A program made the translations under genes and the position numbers. The notes beneath the pieces are model-generated. The model ran no database searches. It was given only the letters and a program-made list of their open reading frames with translations, and had not been told where the DNA came from. Of a DNA stretch of 57,718 nt, positions 1 to 7,766 are shown piece by piece. Position 1 is the stretch's first letter. Each line of letters opens with the position of its first letter. The DNA is from an uncultured Bifidobacteriaceae bacterium (lineage in GTDB: Bacteria > Actinomycetota > Actinomycetes > Actinomycetales > Bifidobacteriaceae): contig CAMXYK010000008.1 in NCBI GenBank assembly GCA_947253155.1, positions 1 to 57,718 of the forward strand, written 5' to 3'.

Positions 1-25
1 CCAGAGCGCACGAAGGACGGGACGT

Positions 26-55
26 GCGAGGAGAGAAATCCCCCAAAACTCGCGC
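26..55. repeat. Short hairpin repeat, third copy of the tail of the sdhB-flanking element
   Basis: These 30 bases are identical to 18182-18211, the 3' part of the structured element next to sdhB. The outer arms GCGAG and CTCGC can pair around a purine/C-rich loop. The rest of 1-168 is the rpsT leader, in which I see no further gene. Confidence 0.7.
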
Positions 56-168
56 AACATTAAGCAGGAACACCCAAAACAAACAAAGAAACTAATAAAG
101 TTATCCAATAAGCATGCTATGCTTACGCTTTGTATGTCCTTATATAGCAAACGTCGTTTGGAGTAACA

Positions 169-429
169 GTGGCAAACATTAAGTCGCAGAAGAAGCGCGT
201 TCTCACTAACGAGAAGGCACACAAGCGTAACGTAGCAGTAAAGTCTGCTTTGAAAACCGCTATTCGTGCTACTCGTGAAGCCATCACCGCTGGTGATAAG
301 GCTGCTGCAGAGGCCGCTTTCGCAGTCGCAGCTCAGAAGCTCGACAAGGCTGCAGGCCGTGGCGTGATTCACAAGAATCAGGCTGCAAACCGCAAGTCTG
401 GTCTTGCTGTAGCGATTAACGCTCTGTGA
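169..429 (+). CDS. rpsT: 30S ribosomal protein S20
   Basis: S20 is a primary binder of 16S rRNA in the small ribosomal subunit. The 86-residue product has the normal S20 length, a Lys/Arg-rich helical N-terminus (MANIKSQKKRVLTNEKAHKR) and the family signature GVIHKNQAANRKSGL near the C-terminus. The start is GTG at 169, with GGAG at 160-163 as the ribosome binding site. It is monocistronic, with its own hairpin terminator about 40 bases after the stop. Codon use is strongly biased, as expected for a highly expressed ribosomal gene. The identification is secure. Confidence 0.97.
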   Translation: MANIKSQKKRVLTNEKAHKRNVAVKSALKTAIRATREAITAGDKAAAEAAFAVAAQKLDKAAGRGVIHKNQAANRKSGLAVAINAL

Positions 430-468
430 AGTTTGTGCAGGTAACTGCATAACACAGCATGTAAGGAA

Positions 469-503
469 AATCCCCAGTGCCAATTGGTGCTGGGGATTAT
501 TTT
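469..503 (+). terminator. Rho-independent terminator of rpsT
   Basis: A hairpin with arms ATCCCCAG(t)GCC and GGT(g)CTGGGGAT around AATT is followed by TATTTTTTAG. It lies 40 bases after the rpsT stop. Confidence 0.85.
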
Positions 504-546
504 TTAGCTTTTAGTGGCGACACTTATTAACTCTTATCGTCACTTA

Positions 547-1251
547 CTAGCGCTTATTATTATGTCGAATTTTCGGACCACGCACTTTAATAGGCTCCGT
601 GCGATTCATTGCGCCAAACAAAGTCAAGTCAAATTTTACAGATAGCAAGCGCATTGCAACTACCAGCGCAACAATAAGCATATCTAAAATAATTTCAACA
701 GTTACGCCAAAGAAACCAGCGTGTTTTGCTTTAACCACAAAAACCGTAAGAACGCAACCAACTGCAGCCGGAACAGCATACCAATGCTTATCTCGCACAA
801 TAACTGGAACTTGGTTCAAAATCATGTCACGAATCAAACCGCCTCCCAAAGCGGTTGCCATTCCTAAAAACACTGAAGTCGTGCCAGACATGTGAAAATC
901 TAAGCCTTTTGCTGTGCCGTTTACAGCAAACAATCCCAACGCGAGCGCATCAATCGTAAGCATAAACCAACGCCACTTATCGATCTCCGGATGCGCAACA
1001 GCAACAATTATGCCGGAAAGTAAGCCAGCAATCACAAAACCGTGATCTGCAATTCCAACTGGCGGTAGTGCTCCAAGTAAAACATCGCGCACAATTCCGC
1101 CGCCCAACGCAGTAATCCAAGAAGTGGTAATAATGGCAAAAACATCGTACTTTTTACGAATAGCCCACAAGCCTCCAACCATTCCGCAGCATCCCACAGC
1201 AACGTATTCGACTATTAGAAAGAAGATGTTATCCCCTAATGCGCCTTCCAC
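547..1251 (-). CDS. TRIC/UPF0126-family cation channel-like membrane protein
   Basis: The 234-residue product is an integral membrane protein of the UPF0126 family, now grouped with trimeric intracellular cation (TRIC) channels. It has the internal duplication of that family: each half carries a GGG-x2-RD motif (GGGIVRD at about 50-56 and GGGLIRD at about 136-142) after a hydrophobic helix, with roughly seven membrane segments in all. The start is GTG at 1251, with GAAGGGG about 7 bases upstream. Bacterial members are thought to conduct monovalent cations; the substrate here is not shown by sequence. It lies downstream of ilvE on the same strand, separated by a terminator hairpin, so it is probably transcribed separately. 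Confidence 0.85.
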   Translation of the reverse strand: MEGALGDNIFFLIVEYVAVGCCGMVGGLWAIRKKYDVFAIITTSWITALGGGIVRDVLLGALPPVGIADHGFVIAGLLSGIIVAVAHPEIDKWRWFMLTIDALALGLFAVNGTAKGLDFHMSGTTSVFLGMATALGGGLIRDMILNQVPVIVRDKHWYAVPAAVGCVLTVFVVKAKHAGFFGVTVEIILDMLIVALVVAMRLLSVKFDLTLFGAMNRTEPIKVRGPKIRHNNKR

Positions 1252-1289
1252 AAATTACCCCTTCGAAACAATAAACAGAAAAATAAATA

Positions 1290-1336
1290 GCGCGCCGCAC
1301 CTACATATGAATCTACATACATAGAGTGCGACGCGC
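1290..1336 (-). terminator. Terminator after ilvE
   Basis: The imperfect arms GCGCG-c-CGCAC and GTGCG-a-CGCGC enclose a 25-base loop. On the minus strand they are followed by TATTTATTTTTC, just past the ilvE stop. Confidence 0.7.
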
Positions 1337-1344
1337 CAATTAAA

Positions 1345-2514
1345 TTAGTCGCAAACTTTCCACATCCAGTTGTGCTTGTCTTCAACATCACCAAGCTGAA
1401 TGCCGAGGAGCTCGTCGCGCAAAGCCTGAGTCAACTCGCCAACGCCACCGTCAGAAACTTTAAGATCGAAGTCATCTGACTTGAAGCGACCAATTGGCGT
1501 GATGATTGCAGCAGTACCGCAAGCGAAAACTTCCGTAACTTCGCCGGAACGAATGTCGTCAAGCAAGCCTTGAAGCGGAATCATAGTTTCAACAACATCA
1601 TGACCAGCCTCTTTAGCAAGCTGAATCAAAGAACGACGCGTAACGCCTGGAAGAATGCTGCCGGTAAGAGATGGAGTTTCCAAATGACCATCCTTGTGGA
1701 GTGCGAACATGTTCATGCCGCCAAGCTCTTCCAAATAAGTCTTAGTTGCAGCATCCACGAAGCAAACCTGCTCGCAACCATGCTCAATACCCTTGTACTC
1801 ACCGAGCAAGGAAGCAGCATAATTTCCGCCGCACTTAGCGAAACCGGTACCACCAGGGCCGGTGCGGAACCACTGATCTTCAACCCAAATGCTAACAGGC
1901 TTCAAGCCACCCTTGAAGTATGGGCCGGATGGAGAAGCAATAACGCAATATTCAACCTCATGAGCTTCGCGCACGCCAAGGAACGGCTCGGAAGCAAACA
2001 TGAATGGACGCATGTAAAGCGTATACTCGCGGCGGCTTGGAACCCACTGCCTATCTCGCTTTACCAAAGCTGCAACAGAACCAATAAAGTCGTCAATAGA
2101 AAGATCTGGCAAATACAAACGCTTAGCAGAATTTTGGAAACGAGCAGCGTTAATATCTGGGCGGAACAGCCAAACAGAGCCGTCGGCGCGCTTGTATGCC
2201 TTCAAACCTTCGAAGCATTCCTGAGCGTAATGCAAAACGGATGCGCCTGGATCCATCTTCAACGGTCCGTAAGGCTCTACGCGACGATCAGACCATCCTT
2301 CGCCTTTAGTCCAAGACATGTGAACCATATTGTCGGAGAAAATCTGACCGAAAGCAGGCTTATCAATAAGTTCGTTACGCTTTGCATCCGAAACTGGATT
2401 ATCGTTAGGCAGAACTTCAAAGTTGCCAGCCAATTTGTTCAACAGAGCAGGATTGCTATGATCATCGGATTCATAGGCATCAGAAAACTCTGGAGCGATT
2501 TCTAAATCAGCCAT
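1345..2514 (-). CDS. ilvE: Branched-chain amino acid aminotransferase
   Basis: This is a PLP enzyme of fold type IV that transfers amino groups between glutamate and the 2-keto acids of Leu, Ile and Val, the last step of their synthesis. The 389-residue length fits the longer actinobacterial/eukaryote-like BCAT group. The PLP lysine is Lys227 in GFAKCGGNYAAS, the family motif EELGGMN lies at 262-268, and the substrate region HYAQECFEGLKAY at about 95-107 is typical. The start ATG at 2514 is preceded by an AAGAGA-type site. The gene stands alone between rplY and the TRIC gene, each bounded by terminators. I found no T-box or leucine leader peptide in 2515-2690, which holds only short A/T-rich direct repeats (TAAGAAATATTTT-like). 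Confidence 0.95.
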   Translation of the reverse strand: MADLEIAPEFSDAYESDDHSNPALLNKLAGNFEVLPNDNPVSDAKRNELIDKPAFGQIFSDNMVHMSWTKGEGWSDRRVEPYGPLKMDPGASVLHYAQECFEGLKAYKRADGSVWLFRPDINAARFQNSAKRLYLPDLSIDDFIGSVAALVKRDRQWVPSRREYTLYMRPFMFASEPFLGVREAHEVEYCVIASPSGPYFKGGLKPVSIWVEDQWFRTGPGGTGFAKCGGNYAASLLGEYKGIEHGCEQVCFVDAATKTYLEELGGMNMFALHKDGHLETPSLTGSILPGVTRRSLIQLAKEAGHDVVETMIPLQGLLDDIRSGEVTEVFACGTAAIITPIGRFKSDDFDLKVSDGGVGELTQALRDELLGIQLGDVEDKHNWMWKVCD

Positions 2515-2689
2515 TATGTCTCTTTTCTATCTGTATTATTTATGCTTGCTTTTATGGCAATTAACGTATAGATTAATACGATTCTTGCTTTTAGCAAATC
2601 TTACACGCCAAAATTTTTAAGAAATATTTTAAGAAATATTTTAAGAAAGCGAAATTTTTATTAAGAAGATGCGTTGATTTTTATACAAA

Positions 2690-2720
2690 AAGCCGCATAA
2701 GTATTGAACTCATGCGGCTT
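2690..2720 (-). terminator. Terminator of rplY
   Basis: The arms AAGCCGCAT and ATGCGGCTT have a 13-base loop. On the minus strand they are followed by TTTTTGTAT, about 40 bases after the rplY stop. Confidence 0.85.
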
Positions 2721-2757
2721 AAAAATACTTGAAATATTTTTTATAAATTAAGAAAGC

Positions 2758-3375
2758 TTACTTTTCTTCAGCAGCTGCGGCAGGAGCAGCAGCATCTGCA
2801 GCAGCAGCGGCTGGTGCAGCTTCAGAAGGAGCAGCATCTTCAGGAACGGTAACGCTGACGACGGATTCTTCGCCATCCATGTCGAGCTCAGCGCCTTCAG
2901 GAAGCTTCACATCCTTAGCGAACACCTTGGTGCCGTCGGTCAAGCCATCAACATTAACAACAATGCGCTCTGGCAAGTTGGCAACGTCTGCACGAACCTT
3001 GAGTTCCTGAACGTCCACAAATGCAACAGCAGCACCCTTTGGAGTACCTTCAACGAAGACTGGAACTTCAACATCAATCTTCTCGCCAGCCTTAACTTCG
3101 TAGAAGTCAATGTGCTCAACAATACGCTTAACAGGGTTGCGCTGAACGTCCTTAACAACAGCAATGCGAGATTCATTGCCGAACTTAATAGTGAACAAAG
3201 CGTTAGCGTGACGCAAAGCCAAAGTGGTCTCACGCATTGGAAGAGTAACGTGTACTGGATCAGCACCGCCAGCATAAAGGCTTGCTGGAATCAAATTTGC
3301 AACACGCAAGCGGCGAGCAACGCCCTTACCAAACTCGTTGCGAACTTCGCCTTCAAGAGTAATCTTTGTAGCCAT
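2758..3375 (-). CDS. rplY: 50S ribosomal protein L25/general stress protein Ctc
   Basis: L25 of the Ctc type binds 5S rRNA in the large subunit. The 205-residue product has the N-terminal L25 domain (EVRNEFGKGVARRLR, then the IPASLYAGG segment) and the C-terminal Ctc beta domain, ending in an Ala/Glu-rich tail (about 183-205) of unknown role. ATG at 3375 has a strong AAGGAG 7 bases upstream. The gene is monocistronic with its own terminator. Its leader is about 150 bases long and includes a GGCGC/GCGCC hairpin at 3424-3439. No regulatory function is shown. Confidence 0.95.
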   Translation of the reverse strand: MATKITLEGEVRNEFGKGVARRLRVANLIPASLYAGGADPVHVTLPMRETTLALRHANALFTIKFGNESRIAVVKDVQRNPVKRIVEHIDFYEVKAGEKIDVEVPVFVEGTPKGAAVAFVDVQELKVRADVANLPERIVVNVDGLTDGTKVFAKDVKLPEGAELDMDGEESVVSVTVPEDAAPSEAAPAAAAADAAAPAAAAEEK

Positions 3376-3524
3376 ATCGGTCTCCTTATGGTCTGGATAG
3401 TTTTGTTTGTTAATCCAGCTTCAGGCGCACCGACGCGCCGAAAACCATAAGTGGCATCAGCCCAGTCGATAACGGAACTTTGCTAACAGCCGTCAGCATA
3501 TTCCCTCGCCAAAGCAACTTTTCT

Positions 3525-3551
3525 AGTATAACGACATGTGGAGACTTACAA
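3525..3551 (-). promoter_or_regulatory. Possible rplY promoter
   Basis: On the minus strand TTGTAA and TATACT lie 15 bases apart, about 150 bases upstream of rplY. The spacing is short, so this is only a candidate within the 324-base divergent region between rplY and the acyl-CoA ligase. Confidence 0.3.
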
Positions 3552-3699
3552 AATAAATCAAATAAAATCAAAATAAAATTGCTCACAAACCGGCAATGTT
3601 GTCTATTGAACACACAAACGATTATTATATATAGCAGTACTAAGCGCACTACACCACGTGCGTTTTAAAAAGCCATTTTGGCATGATGAAGGAGCAGAT

Positions 3700-5751
3700 G
3701 TGTCTGTCTTTAACACACTCCAACAGCAAGCATTTAATCTTGCTCGTAAAGCATTGCGCATTGGAAGTAATTTCGCACACCCAGTCAGCGATGACCGCAC
3801 AAACGAAGCAGATTTTATAAAAGAAGAGCAAGATTCTGCATCGAATACTCTACTTTCGCAAAAGCCGCATCTTCCACGCGTAGACGAGTGGGGTGCGCAA
3901 ATGCCAACAACCACGTTTATTGACCCGGAAACTGGCTTACTTACTACTAAAACAGAAAGCGGCGCGCCTTTAGACGAAGGCACAAGCATTTACGACTTGT
4001 ATGCAGATCGCGCAGCAAGAATGGGCGACGACCCTCTTTACACTTACAAAGAAAACAATGAGTGGGTCACAAAAACCGCAAACCAGTTCCTTAAAGAAGT
4101 GCGAGACACCGCAAAAGGCTTAATGCACTACGGCTTAAATAAGGGAGATTCAATAGCACTTATGTGCAAAACATCCTACGAGTGGGATGTTGCGGATGCT
4201 GCGGTTATGGCTTGCGGCGGCGTGCTAGCTACTATTTACGACACTGATTCAGCAGAACAAATTCGAAATATTGTTAATAATTCCGATTCCAGATTCCTTA
4301 TTGTTGGCACTACCGACATGCGAGATAAAGCGGAAGGCGCTATTGAGGAATGCCCAAGCTTGGAACGAATTATTTGCATTGAAACAGGCGGATTAGCTGA
4401 ACTTCAAGCATTCGGATACTCAGTTAGCGACGACGAATTGGATGCTCGAATTGACTCCGTAAAGAAGACCGATTTGTGCTCTATTGTGTACACTTCCGGC
4501 TCTACTGCCGCACCAAAAGGCGTGGAAATGACGCACGAACACTACTGCACCACAGCATTAAATCTTCCTATTTATTTGCCAGAATTGCTTAGTGAAAAAG
4601 ATGGTTCCGTGCTTTTGTTCCTTCCTCAAGCGCACTCTTTCGCTCGCGCAATCAACTACATTGTTGTTGCAAGTAATTTGCGAATTTACATTGCTCAAGG
4701 CATTTCTACATTAATTTCCGATTTGCAAATTGCAAAACCTACGGTTATGATTGTGGTTCCTCGCGTGCTTGAAAAAGTTTATAATGCTGCTTCGCAAAAA
4801 GCAGGACATGGCGCTAAAGGCTTAGCATTCCAAGGCGCTGTGGTTACAGCACAGCAGTATATGAAGGAAGTTCAAGATTTCGGCGACGCAAAAGCTCTTA
4901 CAAAGGCTCGTCGCACAGCTTACGATCCTCTTGTTTACCGTCCTCTTCGCCAAGCTCTTGGCGGTCGCGCGCGTTGGATTGTTGCTGGCGGCGCTCCACT
5001 TGATCCGGAACTTCTCGCATTCTTCCGCGGAGCAGGCGTTCCTGTTTACGAAGGTTACGGTCTTACAGAAACCACTGCCCCATGCGCATTCACTCCTATT
5101 GGAGTTCCTTTCCGCGAAGGCTCTGTTGGTATTGCATTCCCAGCTTTTACGTTGCGAATTGCATCCGACGGCGAAGTGCAAATTAAAGGAAATTGCGTAT
5201 TTAAAAAGTATCACAAGAATGATGAAGCAACCGAAACTTCGTTCACAGAAGATGGATGGTATGCTACTGGTGATTTAGGCCGAATTGACGACGAAGGCAT
5301 GCTTTATATTACCGGCCGTAAGAAGGATTTGATTATTACAGCCGGCGGCAAGAACGTTGCTCCTGGCCCTATTGAAGAGATTATTAAGCGTTGCGAAATA
5401 GTTTCTCAAGCTCTTGTGCTTGGAGATAAGCGTCCGTTTATTTCCGCACTTATTACTTTAGACGAAGAAACCTTGCGTAACTGGCTTAAAGTAAAGGGAT
5501 TAGACGCAAACATGAGTATGGAAGAAGCCGCTCGTAACGCTGTGGTTCGTTCCGAAGTACAAAAGTTTGTTGATATTGCTAATGAAGGCGTGTCTAGAGC
5601 TGAATCTGTGCGAAAGTTCATTATTTTGCCGGAAGAATTTACTCAAGAAAATGGCTTAATGACAGCGTCTATGAAGATTATTCGACCGCGCGTTATTAAG
5701 CGTTACGCAACGCTTCTTAATACGCAAATGTATACTTCGCGCAAAAAATAG
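3700..5751 (+). CDS. fadD: Long-chain fatty acid-CoA ligase (AMP-forming)
   Basis: This cytoplasmic or membrane-associated ANL-superfamily enzyme adenylates fatty acids and transfers them to CoA. From the GTG at 3700 it is 683 residues. Visible motifs in order are the phosphate loop YTSGSTAAPKG (about 262), GYGLTET (about 453), YATGDLGRID (about 520) and GRKKDLIITAGGKNVAP (about 540), which contains the catalytic-loop region. I chose GTG 3700 because GAAGGAG precedes it by 5 bases; the frame is open back to GTG 3658, and a shorter start near 3901 (MPTTTFIDPETG) would fit the usual family length better. It lies divergent to rplY and is monocistronic. The chain-length preference cannot be read from the sequence. 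In bifidobacteria such enzymes probably activate exogenous fatty acids. Confidence 0.9.
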   Translation: MSVFNTLQQQAFNLARKALRIGSNFAHPVSDDRTNEADFIKEEQDSASNTLLSQKPHLPRVDEWGAQMPTTTFIDPETGLLTTKTESGAPLDEGTSIYDLYADRAARMGDDPLYTYKENNEWVTKTANQFLKEVRDTAKGLMHYGLNKGDSIALMCKTSYEWDVADAAVMACGGVLATIYDTDSAEQIRNIVNNSDSRFLIVGTTDMRDKAEGAIEECPSLERIICIETGGLAELQAFGYSVSDDELDARIDSVKKTDLCSIVYTSGSTAAPKGVEMTHEHYCTTALNLPIYLPELLSEKDGSVLLFLPQAHSFARAINYIVVASNLRIYIAQGISTLISDLQIAKPTVMIVVPRVLEKVYNAASQKAGHGAKGLAFQGAVVTAQQYMKEVQDFGDAKALTKARRTAYDPLVYRPLRQALGGRARWIVAGGAPLDPELLAFFRGAGVPVYEGYGLTETTAPCAFTPIGVPFREGSVGIAFPAFTLRIASDGEVQIKGNCVFKKYHKNDEATETSFTEDGWYATGDLGRIDDEGMLYITGRKKDLIITAGGKNVAPGPIEEIIKRCEIVSQALVLGDKRPFISALITLDEETLRNWLKVKGLDANMSMEEAARNAVVRSEVQKFVDIANEGVSRAESVRKFIILPEEFTQENGLMTASMKIIRPRVIKRYATLLNTQMYTSRKK

Positions 5752-5788
5752 TTATTAAATTAGCATAAATTATTTTATTAGCATAAGT

Positions 5789-5845
5789 TTTACCCCGCTT
5801 TTGGAAAGTTTTAAAATTTTAAGCTCTCCGAACGCGGGGTAAATT
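5789..5845. terminator. Hairpin terminator after the acyl-CoA ligase
   Basis: The long arms TACCCCGC and GCGGGGTA, with a second paired section (TTGGAAAG with CTCTCCGA), are followed by AAATTTTAT. Between the stop and the hairpin, ATTAGCATAA occurs twice. Confidence 0.7.
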
Positions 5846-5862
5846 TTATAAAATAAAATTCG

Positions 5863-5891
5863 TTTACACTGTTCCGTAGTTTGGTTAGAAT
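5863..5891 (+). promoter_or_regulatory. Promoter of the first CAP-domain gene
   Basis: TTTACA (5863-5868) and TAGAAT (5886-5891) are separated by 17 bases. They lie 45 bases before the start codon of the secreted protein. Confidence 0.5.
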
Positions 5892-5935
5892 ATTGCGAGT
5901 ATGGGTGTAATCCTATAAAGAGAAAGAATATAATT

Positions 5936-7510
5936 ATGGTTAAAAAAACTACAAAATCAGCGAAAAAAGTTTTTTCAAACGCTTTTCCTAAAAAGCTTAC
6001 TGCTGCAAGCATAGCTACAATTCTTGCTGGTGCATCTATTTCAATGTTCGGATTTGCAGCAAATAGTGCATACGCAAGTGAATACGATAAAACATCGACT
6101 ACTGAGTTTAACAAGAACGTAAATTTTGGACCAGACAATAGAGATGACTATCCTACCGGCTTAGCTACACCAGGTAAAACTAATAGAACTCAACAAAGTA
6201 GCGTAGAACAAACAGCTGCTGGTCTTTTTAAGAGCGCAATGAACGATTCTTCGCTTACTCAAGAGCAGCGCGAAGATGCTCGTAATGCTTACGAAACTTT
6301 GACCGGTCAAAAAAATAAGCCAGACTGGTATGATTCAACAGTTACACTTGGAAAGGGTGACGACTACCCTGATTCCATCACTCGCTTAAAGAATGCTATA
6401 TCGTATATGCGCGCGCTTAACGCTTACCGCCAAAGCCGCGGATTAAATCCTTTGGGAGTAAGCCTTAAAATAACAGCTTGGGCAATTAACGACTCGTTCT
6501 ATTCTGCAAACATTATAGATCACGCTAAGTTCTATCAGTCTTTTGAAAACTTGGCTTGGGGTCAGTACGGCAACGGCACATACAACGGTGGCACAACTCC
6601 TGAAACTATGACCGGCGCAATGAGGCAGTGGATCACTGAAGAAAAGAAAGTTTACGACGAGTACAAAGCAAAAGGCTCTGAGGCTCCATATTCTGAAGTT
6701 GGCCATTATTTGAACTTTATTGACGGATCCCTTAACTCAATGGGATTCACTACCGGGAACATTAGCTCAGAATATGGTAGCGTTGCTACATGGGATGCTG
6801 ATAATCTCGGCACTGTTCCATTCACCGTTGACGAGTACGAACAGCTTATTAATAATTACTTAAGCAGCAAAACTGGTCCAGTAACTCCAAATCCAGAGCC
6901 TGCTGTTCCTGAAGTTGATCCAAATGTAACTCCAGACGTGACTCCAGATGTAACTCCAGACGTAACTCCAGATGTAACTCCAGACGTAACTCCAGATGAA
7001 TACGACTTTGACTTCGATTGGTCAGTTCTTGACGACGTCCCAGATGTAACTCCAGAAGTTACCCCAGAAGTTACCCCTGAAGTGACTCCAGAAGTGACTC
7101 CTGAAGACTATGATTTCTCCGACTTCGACTGGTCAGTTCTTGATTACGTTCCAGATGTTGACGTACCTGGTGATGTTCCAAGTGTAAATCCTGAAGTAAC
7201 TCCTGAAGTAACTCCAGATGAATACGACTTTGACTTCGATTGGTCGGATATTGATTTGTCGGATATTGGTGATGTTCCAATCAGCACTGTTCCAAGCAAT
7301 CCATCAGATGTCGATCTTTTAGGCGATGACACAAGCGCTGATTCTTCCAGCAAAGACACCAACGCAGATGACATTGACCTTTCTGACCTTGATTTGTCTG
7401 ACGCTGATACAAGCGCACCAGAAGCAGCAACAGCAAAAGCTCCAACTGCTTCTCCTGCACCTGCAGTAGCAACTTCTAACGCAGATGGACTTGACAATTT
7501 AATTATCTGA
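5936..7510 (+). CDS. Secreted CAP-domain protein with TPDV and acidic repeats
   Basis: The 524-residue product is exported: a basic N-terminus and hydrophobic stretch end in NSAYA (cleavage near residue 47). Residues about 150-310 form a CAP (SCP/PR-1) domain with the four usual cavity residues in place: His196 (IIDHA), Glu204 (FENLAWG), Glu235 (WITEEKKVYD) and His257 (EVGHYLNF). A stalk follows: six TPDV units, five TPEV units and three copies of a Y-D-F..DFDWS block, then acidic pentads (DIDLSD-type) and a short Pro/Ala tail ending in NLII. There is no LPXTG motif or terminal membrane helix, so attachment to the wall is unexplained. The function of bacterial CAP proteins is mostly unknown. 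A SEC10/PgrA surface-exclusion label is an alternative. It is followed by a terminator and then a paralogue in the same orientation. Confidence 0.85.
   Translation: MVKKTTKSAKKVFSNAFPKKLTAASIATILAGASISMFGFAANSAYASEYDKTSTTEFNKNVNFGPDNRDDYPTGLATPGKTNRTQQSSVEQTAAGLFKSAMNDSSLTQEQREDARNAYETLTGQKNKPDWYDSTVTLGKGDDYPDSITRLKNAISYMRALNAYRQSRGLNPLGVSLKITAWAINDSFYSANIIDHAKFYQSFENLAWGQYGNGTYNGGTTPETMTGAMRQWITEEKKVYDEYKAKGSEAPYSEVGHYLNFIDGSLNSMGFTTGNISSEYGSVATWDADNLGTVPFTVDEYEQLINNYLSSKTGPVTPNPEPAVPEVDPNVTPDVTPDVTPDVTPDVTPDVTPDEYDFDFDWSVLDDVPDVTPEVTPEVTPEVTPEVTPEDYDFSDFDWSVLDYVPDVDVPGDVPSVNPEVTPEVTPDEYDFDFDWSDIDLSDIGDVPISTVPSNPSDVDLLGDDTSADSSSKDTNADDIDLSDLDLSDADTSAPEAATAKAPTASPAPAVATSNADGLDNLII
6926..6997 (+). 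repeat. 12-bp tandem repeat encoding TPDV units
   Basis: Six near-identical copies of GTAACTCCAGAC/T encode V-T-P-D. A second, more diverged block (TPEV) lies at about 7042-7101. The period is a multiple of three, so copy-number change would lengthen or shorten the stalk without a frameshift. Confidence 0.9.
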
Positions 7511-7536
7511 TTAATTGTTTAGTTAATAAATAAATT

Positions 7537-7572
7537 AAGCTGTGCAAGGCTTCCGTTTTGCACAGCTTTTTT
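7537..7572 (+). terminator. Terminator of the first CAP-domain gene
   Basis: The arms AAGCTGTGCAA and TTGCACAGCTT are followed by TTTTATT, 27 bases after the stop codon. Confidence 0.9.
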
Positions 7573-7766
7573 ATTGCCACCACTGCCGCCATATATATAT
7601 CAAGCAAAAACTCGTGCCGTAGTAAAAAGAAAAATGCATTGAAAAAAAACTTGAGAATATACTGTATAATGTAATTAAGTGCGGATTGTAAGACTCGCAT
7701 TAATGCTTGACCTGCAGTTCGCGCATAAAATAGTTAAGTTCCTTAATCTAGAGAGAAGGATTAATT

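Noticed and set aside
1570..2505. 311-codon plus-strand open frame opposite ilvE
   Set aside because: It is antisense to a complete ilvE, with no ribosome binding site and no recognisable domain.
2515..2690. Leucine or isoleucine leader peptide/attenuator before ilvE
   Set aside because: There is no short frame rich in Leu, Ile or Val and no fitting hairpins; the only hairpin belongs to rplY.
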